A stretch of 64,000 nt of DNA from Coniochaeta sp. PMI_546 (taxonomy: Eukaryota > Ascomycota > Sordariomycetes > Coniochaetales > Coniochaetaceae). Both the position numbers and the translations under genes were made by a program. Below are positions 56,494 through 64,000 of the stretch, piece by piece. The stretch is taken from NCBI GenBank assembly GCA_021432605.1, contig MU271145.1, positions 992,001 through 1,056,000 on the forward strand. The letters are read 5' to 3'. The notes beneath the pieces were generated by a model, which ran no database searches, had not been told where the DNA came from, and worked only from the letters and a program-made list of their open reading frames with translations. Position 1 is the stretch's first letter. The number at the start of each line of letters is the position of its first letter.

Positions 56494-56969
56494 AAGCGGG
56501 CAGTGGCATGTTTGAGATGATATGGAGCGCTTGATTAGATGGCTTTTGAGGAACCTGTATTTCTATCTAAAATTGCATGATACGGTAGCTTGGCACAGGG
56601 GCAATTGTTTTATGCAGATTAGCGACTTAGGGGGGGCTCAATTGAGGCAACCTGGTATACACAAAAGACTTCAAAGAGTAGAACTGCTCCTCCTGTCTGT
56701 GGACAGCGTCAGGTTTTCTAAGTGTACTGTACACGTCGTGAATGATGGATGTTGTTTTGGTTCGGCTTCAGCTCGGGGCTGCTTCCGAGGTCAATTCCGG
56801 AGCCGCCGCTCTCGCCTCTGGCAACTTCGGCATGTGCATCCGACTCTCTTGGCAATCGCACTGCGCAAACAACGCTAAAACGATTGAAATGACCGTATTG
56901 CAGCGCTTTTAGCGATTTAGACCTAACTAATGGAATAACAAACAACCATAAGACGCGCCGTTGACATCA
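56494..56969. other. spacer between CTR9 and PrpF-like gene
   Basis: About 480 bases; CTR9 3' UTR and the next promoter. No coding signal. Confidence 0.45.
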
Positions 56970-56971
56970 CA

Positions 56972-58204
56972 ATGCGCGCTCTGCGGAGACACGCCAACGG
57001 CCTGCCCAAGATCATGATCAGCCAGGCTCAAGCACCATCCAATGTTCACCGCTTCCACACACCTCCTCCCTCACAAGGCAGCTTCCCCGCCATATTCGCC
57101 CGCGGCGGCACCTCCAACGGCCTGGTCATCCGCCGGGACCACCTGCCCCCGCAGTCGGAGTGGCACACCGTGCTGCCGGCCGCCATGGGCTCTCCGGACC
57201 CGTACGGCCGACAGCTGGACGGCATGGGGTCCGGGATATCCTCCACGTCCAAGATCTGCGTCATCTCACCGTCGGAGAGGGGAGACGCAGACGTGGACTT
57301 TACCTTTGTGCAGGTCGGTATCAAGACGGGACAGCTGGATGTGGCGGGGAACTGCGGCAATATGAGCTCTGTTGTCGGTCCTGTTGCTTTCGACGAGGGG
57401 ATTGCGGGGGGCAGAGTGGATGGGGACGAGGCGGTGGTGAGGATCTGGAATACGAATACTAGGAAGGTCATCCACTCGCGGTTCAGGGTGGATGGGGAAG
57501 GGCGGAGGTTTGAGCCGAGGGGAGGGTATGAGATGACGGGCGTGCCGGGGACGGGGTCGAGGATCACGCTTTCTTTCTTGAGGCCTGCGGGTGCTGGGAC
57601 TGGGAAGGGGGCGCTGCCGACTGGGAATGCGGTCGTTGAGCTGGTCCTGCCTGGGGGTGAGACGGTGGAGGCGAGTCTGGTGGATGTTTCGAATCCGGGG
57701 GTGTTTGTGAGGGCGAGGGATCTGACGGGGGCACGGTATGGGGCTGATACTACGCCGGCGGAGGTGGAGGCCGATGAAGGGTTCAAGGAACTGTTGGAAA
57801 CGGTTCGGCGGGCTGGTGCGGAGAAGATGGGCCTTGATCCGGAGGTGCAGAGCGTGCCTAAGATTGTGATGGTGTTCGATCCCCCCGTCGGGGAGAAGGT
57901 GGAGGGAGGGGTGGATGTCAGGTGTCTGGCTATGTCGATGGGCCAGGCGCACAAGGCTGTTCCGCTTACACTGGCTCTGTGTCTTGGTGCTGCGGCTGGG
58001 ATTGAGGGGACGATACCCTACCGGCTTCGGAGTGGTGGCAGAGAGGAGACGAAGGACGACAAGGTAGCACGGAGCACTGCTGTGAATATCGGCCATCCCA
58101 GTGGAACGGTCGAGATTGGGACTACGGTTGAGGATGGCGACGTAGTCTCGGCTGAGCTGCAAAGAACTGCTAGGGTGCTCATGAAGGGAGATGTGTTCTA
58201 TTAG
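56972..58204 (+). CDS. PrpF-family isomerase (methylaconitate isomerase-like)
   Basis: Diaminopimelate-epimerase-fold protein of the PrpF group, which isomerises methylaconitate or related unsaturated tricarboxylates in bacteria; fungal substrates are not established. Single exon, 410 residues. After a basic amphipathic head that may target mitochondria, the family pattern appears: FPAIFARGGTSNGLVIRRDH, GMGSGISSTSKICVISPS, then DFTFVQVGIKTGQLDVAGNC and GNMSSVVGPVAF (the conserved GNCGN loop), with RCLAMSMGQAHKAVPLT and NIGHPSGTVEIG near the end. No propionate or methylcitrate gene is nearby, so the pathway is inferred from family alone. Confidence 0.92.
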   Translation: MRALRRHANGLPKIMISQAQAPSNVHRFHTPPPSQGSFPAIFARGGTSNGLVIRRDHLPPQSEWHTVLPAAMGSPDPYGRQLDGMGSGISSTSKICVISPSERGDADVDFTFVQVGIKTGQLDVAGNCGNMSSVVGPVAFDEGIAGGRVDGDEAVVRIWNTNTRKVIHSRFRVDGEGRRFEPRGGYEMTGVPGTGSRITLSFLRPAGAGTGKGALPTGNAVVELVLPGGETVEASLVDVSNPGVFVRARDLTGARYGADTTPAEVEADEGFKELLETVRRAGAEKMGLDPEVQSVPKIVMVFDPPVGEKVEGGVDVRCLAMSMGQAHKAVPLTLALCLGAAAGIEGTIPYRLRSGGREETKDDKVARSTAVNIGHPSGTVEIGTTVEDGDVVSAELQRTARVLMKGDVFY

Positions 58205-59086
58205 GGACGAGGATGGAGGGTTGGCTTTCGTGTTAGGCGAAGTTGAACGTTTCCGTGCCGTCCACGCTATTCGAAACCAGCGGCTTCCAACTGGAGCGGG
58301 AGCAGTTGGAGGGCTAGTGAGGTGAACTGTGGCAATGCCAAGTTCTCAGAGTGACTGGGCGATTCGCATAGGCAGCGCGCTCCGACTGAAAGGTATCATT
58401 TTAGTATATCACAGAAAGTCAGAGCACTTCAAGAGAGTGTGCTGCTCTGAAACGGTGATGGACGAGTGACTTGGATGCGATCAGGTGGTCAACGGCGGCA
58501 TGCCAACGAGTATCTGATGCTCTGTTGTAATGGCAAACAGACAGCCTCTGTAACGCAGCGTGGGCGAACCGAATCGCCAAATCAGGGCCTGTCTCCTCGG
58601 CAATTTTGAGATGTCACGAAGTCAAGACTGCGCTGAGTTAATGATTCACAGCATACCTTGACCAAGATCATGAGTCCAGGGGTCAAAATTTGCTTAGCAT
58701 TATTGGCTCACATAGAGGCGATTGCAGACAATAGCGAGGTAGCAAAAATACATCTAGGTCAAGATATAAGTAATTCTAGAAATAGTGCTTCCAAGTGCGT
58801 AGTAACAGTCCTCTTTCAACAGTGGTACCATCAGCGCCCGTTACCATAAGTGATAGAACTGCTATCGCTCCAGGGGCTAAACATAAAGAATATTGCCTTG
58901 TACTCCAAATCGCTGCAACTGCTGGATGTGTCTCCACCATGGGACCAAGAAGGAGGGAAGTGTGCTAGAAGTTAGATGATGGATGATGCATCAAAGAGGC
59001 GAGGAACGGAAGGCGCGCGTGAAATTGGGGCTCTCGCACCAAGTGTCAGTCGAGCCTCGTGAATATTTCAGATCTCATAACCAGGC
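58205..59086. other. convergent 3' region, A/T-richer
   Basis: About 880 bases. Only a 63-codon frame at 58658-58849 without support. No terminal repeats or tRNA found. Confidence 0.45.
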
Positions 59087-60481
59087 CTAGGACTCCCTCT
59101 GCGTCCGAGATCGTCCTCTAACGAGCTCCGACACGTCTCCGTCGCCGCAACATGAAGAAGGAGATCCACAACGCTCCTGAGACCTGTCAAGGTCTTCAGA
59201 AGGCGTATCCTGATCATCTTGGGAAGATTCGTCATCAGTGGTCTCCCACTTCCAATCGTGTGAAGCCTGATCACAATCTTCTATGTGTTCGACAGTGGGC
59301 TGGTCACAGTCACCGATATCGTTCCAGCGCCGGCCTCCATCGATCACGGCAGGGAGGACTAGATCCTTGACAGACTCCAAGAGGGTGTGAAGGTTCCAAA
59401 CGAGGTCGACCTGCTGGTAAGTGTCTTGATGAATGAATCTGCCTAACCTGGAGGTCTCTGCGTCCAATTGCTCAAATTGGTGTTTCAGCTTAGCGGAACG
59501 TGAGAGTGCGTCTAGGCCATGCTGACTCCGTATAGCGATGATGTGAGAGGTGGCTGCGTCCAACAGGTCATTGACAGACCTGAGCACACTATCATGTTGC
59601 CGCTTAATATCCTCCAGCCGCAGATTGGCCTTGTGTAGCTGCTCCTTGTGATTTAGACGCCCTGTATCGCGGCGATACATGTTCTGTAATTGAACTGCGA
59701 TCCGATAAGTGCCCTGGTTGAAGATCAGATGAACCGGTCTATACGAGGGAATAGGGGCATCTCTATTGCATTCCTCATAATATTCAAGTAGTCTCCTGAA
59801 CAGAACACCGGTCGTCAAGAGCTGCAGCTGTCGTTGGCAAGACAGATCATGTATACGTTCGAAGGCGTAGGTGATGGCTTTGGTGAAAAAGTGACGAGCT
59901 GTGTATTTCGGCGCATGGATCATCTCAATGGCGTTTCTGCCACCCCTGCATTGCGACTCCCATATCCAGTGCTCGGATACATGGCAACCGAGCAAGAACA
60001 GGACATCATACTGCTCAAAATCCATGAGGGCTCCCCCAATCATTGTCCAGTCGATGCGCCATGCATCATCATCTTGGGTCCCAGGGCGGCCACTATCCCT
60101 GCCGTTCACGCTCTGGTGTCCTGCATAGCAGACGATCATCAAGTGGCGGCGCGTATTGTCTCCCTCCTCGACAAAGTTCCGGACGAGATCGAGCAGTGCC
60201 GCCTCAGGTTCTGGACGGGACGGGATAATCATCATCTGGGTGTTGAAGCCGTAGCTCTCTGAGAGCAGCGACTGAAGATCATCCAGAGCCGGCCTGACGG
60301 TGTCTAGGTAGTCGTTCATTGCCCAGTAGGTCAACAGAACAGATACATCGTCATAGTGGTAGGTTCCGTCGGGCAACGGAGTTTCGGCAGTCTTGTAGGG
60401 TTTGGAGATGAGATCGTTGCGGGGCCGAGCCAACGACGGCAACGAGTCGCCACGGCTTTGGCACGCACAATTATTAGACAT
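59087..60481 (-). CDS. caspase-like (clan CD) domain protein with helical tail
   Basis: Single exon from the ATG at 60481, 464 residues; the frame runs upstream but only with non-ATG codons. The first 190 residues resemble the fungal caspase-like fold: YDDVSVLLTYWAMNDYLDTV, then DDLQSLLSESYGF (helix and strand), HLMIVCYAGHQS with the catalytic-type His in YAGH (about residue 117), and YDVLFLLGCHVSEHW with Cys-His (about 163), in the position of DSCHSG in metacaspases or LDCC in fungal NLR-linked caspases. The usual Asp two before the Cys is Leu here. A helical, coiled-coil-like region follows (about 280-400), then an acidic Ser/Asp tail. No effector or NLR domain is attached. Assignment rests on motif pattern, not on clear family identity. 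Confidence 0.65.
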   Translation of the reverse strand: MSNNCACQSRGDSLPSLARPRNDLISKPYKTAETPLPDGTYHYDDVSVLLTYWAMNDYLDTVRPALDDLQSLLSESYGFNTQMMIIPSRPEPEAALLDLVRNFVEEGDNTRRHLMIVCYAGHQSVNGRDSGRPGTQDDDAWRIDWTMIGGALMDFEQYDVLFLLGCHVSEHWIWESQCRGGRNAIEMIHAPKYTARHFFTKAITYAFERIHDLSCQRQLQLLTTGVLFRRLLEYYEECNRDAPIPSYRPVHLIFNQGTYRIAVQLQNMYRRDTGRLNHKEQLHKANLRLEDIKRQHDSVLRSVNDLLDAATSHIIAIRSQHGLDALSRSAKLKHQFEQLDAETSRLGRFIHQDTYQQVDLVWNLHTLLESVKDLVLPAVIDGGRRWNDIGDCDQPTVEHIEDCDQASHDWKWETTDDESSQDDQDTPSEDLDRSQERCGSPSSCCGDGDVSELVRGRSRTQRES

Positions 60482-61232
60482 CTTCGTAGGTACTGTTTGA
60501 AGAAGCACTTGGTGAAGCGTTCGGTACTCCAAGAGTGTTCGTGGCAGTAGTCTGGATGCTAGCTTTGCGTTGGAAGCCTCAGAGAGGGGAGCTACAGGAT
60601 ATTTATAGTTTTCGGGCCAGACATGGCTGGTGATCGATTGAAGTAAAGGTATGTGTGATTAGACCATGTTCCATTTGGATGTTTGGATGAATCGTAATCC
60701 GGCTTCTGCAAGTCAAGGGCGGCAGGTGATTGACTGCCGAGAAGGCATGACTTGCAGAACGATAAGAAGACGGTATCACGTCAACTCATCTTTGCAAACT
60801 TGATTTCAATCTGAGCAGTCATCCAGCTCAAGTTTTGGAATCGAAACGATGGGATCGAGAGTCTAGCACGAATCTGGCGACAGAGCCCGCACTGACGCTG
60901 ATCTGGCGCACTGATAGAAGGTTAACATCGCCATCTTCTCATCTTTACTACTGAGTGTAAGCTGCCATGCCATGGCGCTGTCAGGGTTGAAGACTGTGTG
61001 TTTATAGGGAGGTTGTCGTTGAAAGAGAGCGACCGGAACACATTCCGCGGCAAGGGTCCTGTGGGTACAGCGGTACAAGGGCCCCACCCCTCCCGCAGCG
61101 GCTTCGCTTATCTCATCGAGAACGTCACCTCTCGTTGAAGCCGCCACCTCCGATCATGAAAGCATAACCCAGTTCCGAGCACTACTCTTTCCAAACTACA
61201 ACACAATTTATTCCTAGTGTACAACAGGCAAG
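60482..61232. promoter_or_regulatory. divergent region, caspase-like / RING-LysM gene
   Basis: 750 bases between opposed starts. A minus-strand frame at 60863-61147 is unsupported. No specific site assigned. Confidence 0.45.
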
Positions 61233-62126
61233 ATGGAAGCCTGCTGCACATGCGCTCGGCTACTATCAGCTGTTCCCATTTACTCGGAGAAATCAGAGAA
61301 AATCCTCCCTCGAGACCGCCGGCTCGAGTGTTGCCGGCGGGTCATCTGCGGCGACTGTCTCCATGTAAGTTGGCTGTATCCCCTCTGAATCAACTCCCTC
61401 GAGGTTTATGAGCTCTAACACACAAGTTCAAATCAGAAAAACACCCGCTTCGAGACCTACTGCCCCTACTGCCAAACCTCAACCACCCCCTCCCTCCTCC
61501 CGCAAGGTCTCAAAGAACCCCCCGCCTACACCTCTCTCCCGCCAAACCCATCCTCAACCCTGCCATCAACCACCGACACACCACCCCCCTACACAGCCCA
61601 ACCGCCGTCCTACACCTCCCCCAACCCCCCTCCCCTCTCCGAGAAGCAATCCCCCCCACCAGATCCACTCCTCCACTTCCTCAACCACAGCCTCGACAGC
61701 ATCCCCTCCCTCTCCCTGCGCTACTCCGTGCCCGCCTCGGAGATCCGCACCCTCAACCGCCTGACCTCAGACCACCTCCTGGCCGCTCGACGGACAATCC
61801 TCATACCTCCCTCCTCCTCCTCCTCAACACCCCCAGTCTCCCTCTCGCCAGTGCCAGTAGAAGGCGAAGAGGAAGAAATCAGGAAGAACAAGATCAGGAG
61901 ATGGATGGTCGCAACCAAGATAGCGGATTACGACGTCGCCGTCCTGTACCTGGAGCAGACCTCGTATAACCTCGCGGAAGCAGTGGCCCGGTTTCTGGAA
62001 GACGAGGCGTGGGAGAGAGATCATCCGCTCGACGCGAAGAAGAGGAAGGGGAAGGGGGTGCTGAGGATAGGGGGCGGCACGGGAGGGGTCTGGGCCAGTC
62101 AGGCTGCGTTTTTGAGAAGGAATTGA
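61233..62126 (+). CDS. cytosolic-type protein with RING-like Cys cluster, LysM and UBA-like domains
   Basis: Exons 61233-61364 and 61437-62126; 273 residues. The start MEACCTCARLL opens a zinc-finger-like Cys pattern completed across the intron: ECCRRVICGDCLH joined to KNTRFETYCPYCQ. A Pro/Ser/Thr-rich linker follows. A LysM module lies at about residues 120-167 (HFLNHSLDSIPSLSLRYSVP, then ASEIRTLNRLTSDHLLAART-like, ending TILIP). The C-terminal helical segment (about 198-240: ATKIADYDVAVLYLEQTSYN, LAEAVARFLEDEAWERDHP) looks like a UBA/CUE-type helix bundle. There is no signal peptide, unlike secreted LysM effectors, so it is probably intracellular. A ubiquitin-related role is inferred from the domain mix. 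Confidence 0.85.
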
Positions 62127-62432
62127 TCATGTAGAGGGGCGTGGAGGGTTCTGTGTAAAGATAAAAGATGTTGTACAATAGCTGTACGGATGGTTTGCAT
62201 ATACTGCAGGAATTAGGGGTACATAGCCACGGATGCATTTGGATAATCATAGTTACCTCCAGCAATCAAAGCCAGGAGCAGGAAAGACTTCGATTTTTAC
62301 TGCTCATAGAACGCCGTTACCCTGGTTCGTCACAGCGTAACGTACAGATAAAACTTTGGTATCCAGCCTCCAAAAAAAAAACATACCACGCGCCGGTGCA
62401 ACACCATAGCAATCCATACCTCATAACCCAGC
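62127..62432. other. convergent 3' region
   Basis: About 300 bases with both 3' UTRs, including a run of ten A at about 62371. Nothing else. Confidence 0.45.
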
Positions 62433-64000
62433 TTAAAACGCCGACCTCGTGCGGACATCCTAAGTGCAAAAGTTAGCTTGTGTCTTTTTCTTCTTCTTTT
62501 TCTTGTGTGCATAGCTTGGGAATGCGAATGGGAAAAACCTACCGAAATCTTCCGCTCAATCTCCCTGACCGAGCGGTCCAGCTCACCAGCAATCATCTGC
62601 TTCTTATCGTTCGGAAGCAGCGTGTACCTCTCACAGAGATCCCCATCAATCACGCCCTTGACCGGCACGTAGTACCCGCGGTACATGAGGTGGTCGCGCC
62701 CGGCAAGCGGCGGATCCTCGCTCCTCATGTGCGCCTCCAGGTTCTGGAAGAAGTCCGCGTCCTCGCGCGTCACGAACGGGATGAACACGCCTATCGAGCC
62801 CTGCAGGCCGCTCCAGAGGAGCAGGTCCTGCCCGCCCACCACGAGGTTGGTCTTGCTGATGCTGGTGGGTATGTCCTGCGTGAAGAAGTGCGCGTTCAGG
62901 GCCAGCCGGTTCGGGGCGCCGTGGAGGTACTCCCGCGCGTGGGTCAGGTGAACTTCGGAGCCGGGCTCGTCGGCTTCGGCGCTGACCTTCTCCGGACAGC
63001 GTACTATCCAGATGTTGCCGAATTTGTCGCCGCCGGCCACGGACTCGTAGTCGACCATCGTTGTGCAGGTTGTCCACCGTGCGACCGTGTCGTCGGCGAA
63101 GGGGATGAGCTTGTTGCTCTCTTGCTTGTAGACGACGTAGATGACGCTCTGCTGCACGTCTCCGACAATGATGCGGCTGCCTTGTGTCTGGAGGGTCATG
63201 ATCAAGTGTGGTGCAACGTCTGCTTGGGCCTTCCGTAGCAGCTGCTTTAGACCCAGGTCGTAGATCCTGAGCGTCTTGCCTATGCCTGCTGCCAGTCTCC
63301 CTTGGAATGGCAACAAAGCCATTGGCGGCTCCTCAACCTTCGTCTTGTGGATGAACTCCAGATCCTTTCCGCCTTCGTGGAACCGATAGACGTGGATGTA
63401 TCCCTCGGAGAACTGTCGTGGGTTCAACACCATGTCTTTGCCAGTGCCAACGATGAGAAAGCTTTCTCCTTCTTGCGATGCGAATGAGACCACAGCTACG
63501 CTGACGGCAGCCTCATTGCCTTCGATGTCAATTCTTTGGAGGACCGACTCGCCGATAGGATCGACAATACTGATACATGAAGCCCATCTCCCTCGGCCCC
63601 TGGGATAACCAAAGTCTTCTGGTGGAAGAACCTTAGCATCTCCGTTTTCCACGCCGGGAGCTTCTAGGAGCTTTTGTCGGAGTTCTGGAGGAAGAGTGTT
63701 GTTCTCGGATTCTATGGTGTAAAAGTAAGGCTCCTCTGGATGCTTGACCAGACGACGCGGTGTATATGTCAGAGGTATCGATTTCTGAATAAGGTTGTCA
63801 CCTAGTTTCTCGATGGAGAAGATCCTGTTTTGCCAAGTTAGCTCGAAATTCTCCCATGGCAGGCAAGAGTAAAGTTGTGGAAGATGGAATATGCTTTCAG
63901 AAGGAACAATTGATACATGCTGTGCATGTATTCAACCTCATAGCCAAAAGGCGTCGGAATCCCTTTTATCATCATTGTGCATCCCTGGGGTAAATGTGAG
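62433..64000 (-). CDS. RSE1: splicing factor RSE1 / SF3B3, 3' part only
   Basis: Large beta-propeller subunit of the U2 snRNP SF3b complex that supports branch-site binding; the gene runs off the right edge. Confirmed coding: 62544-63824 (minus), then a last exon 62433-62459 giving DVRTRSAF and a stop after RKIS. Family marks are [90 protein letters not shown] and the C-terminal [20 protein letters not shown]. The acceptor before IFSIEKL is CAAAACAG at 63825. The 176 bases from there to the window end show no recognisable RSE1 sequence, so they are read as intron. The last coding exon boundary at 62543 uses donor GTAGGT. Confidence 0.9.

Noticed and set aside
57046-58162. Two roughly 300-codon antisense frames opposite the PrpF-like gene
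   Set aside because: High-GC shadow frames of a recognised gene.

Overview
The window is nuclear DNA of a filamentous ascomycete (Pezizomycotina, most likely Sordariomycetes). Genes are dense and on both strands. Introns are short (about 45-180 bases) with GT..AG ends and CTAAC-like branch points. Nearly every recognisable protein is a eukaryotic housekeeping factor in its fungal form. Coordinates of spliced genes were worked out by hand by joining frames across splice sites; total coding lengths are whole codons in every case listed as certain.

Layout. 1-2600 is gene-poor and holds a frameshifted relic. 2600-10155 carries a ZIP metal transporter (-), HAT1 histone acetyltransferase (+), pyrroline-5-carboxylate reductase (-), the CTD-kinase subunit CTK3 (+) and a mitochondrial L7/L12 ribosomal protein (-). 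10470-25448 is one uninterrupted 15-kb frame for midasin (MDN1/REA1). 26393-28891 holds an SRPK-like kinase with a frameshifted C-lobe and a two-exon gene of unknown function. 29710-34868 is the AAA-bromodomain protein YTA7/ATAD2. 36309-37757 is RNA polymerase I subunit RPA49. 38690-38824 is the 25-residue ribosomal protein eL41, split by an intron and easily missed. 39630-43201 has an SDR oxidoreductase, a kappa-class GST and SWC5. 44351-44811 encodes a small six-cysteine secreted protein. Then come an FMP32-like mitochondrial protein, a Ser/Thr-rich secreted protein with Cys-rich ends, an unresolved Pro/Arg-rich gene, CTR9 of the PAF1 complex, a PrpF-family protein, a solitary caspase-like protein, a RING-like/LysM/UBA-like protein, and the 3' part of the splicing factor RSE1 at the right edge.

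How they fit together. There is no operon or obvious metabolic cluster. Themes are chromatin and Pol II elongation (HAT1, CTK3, YTA7, SWC5, CTR9) and ribosome production (MDN1, RPA49, eL41, mitochondrial L7/L12). The less ordinary content is the pair of secreted Cys-rich proteins, the caspase-like protein and the kinase. I found no transposon, CRISPR, rRNA or convincing tRNA, and no evidence for a new multi-gene system. The most useful results are genes and breaks that a plain open-frame scan hides.
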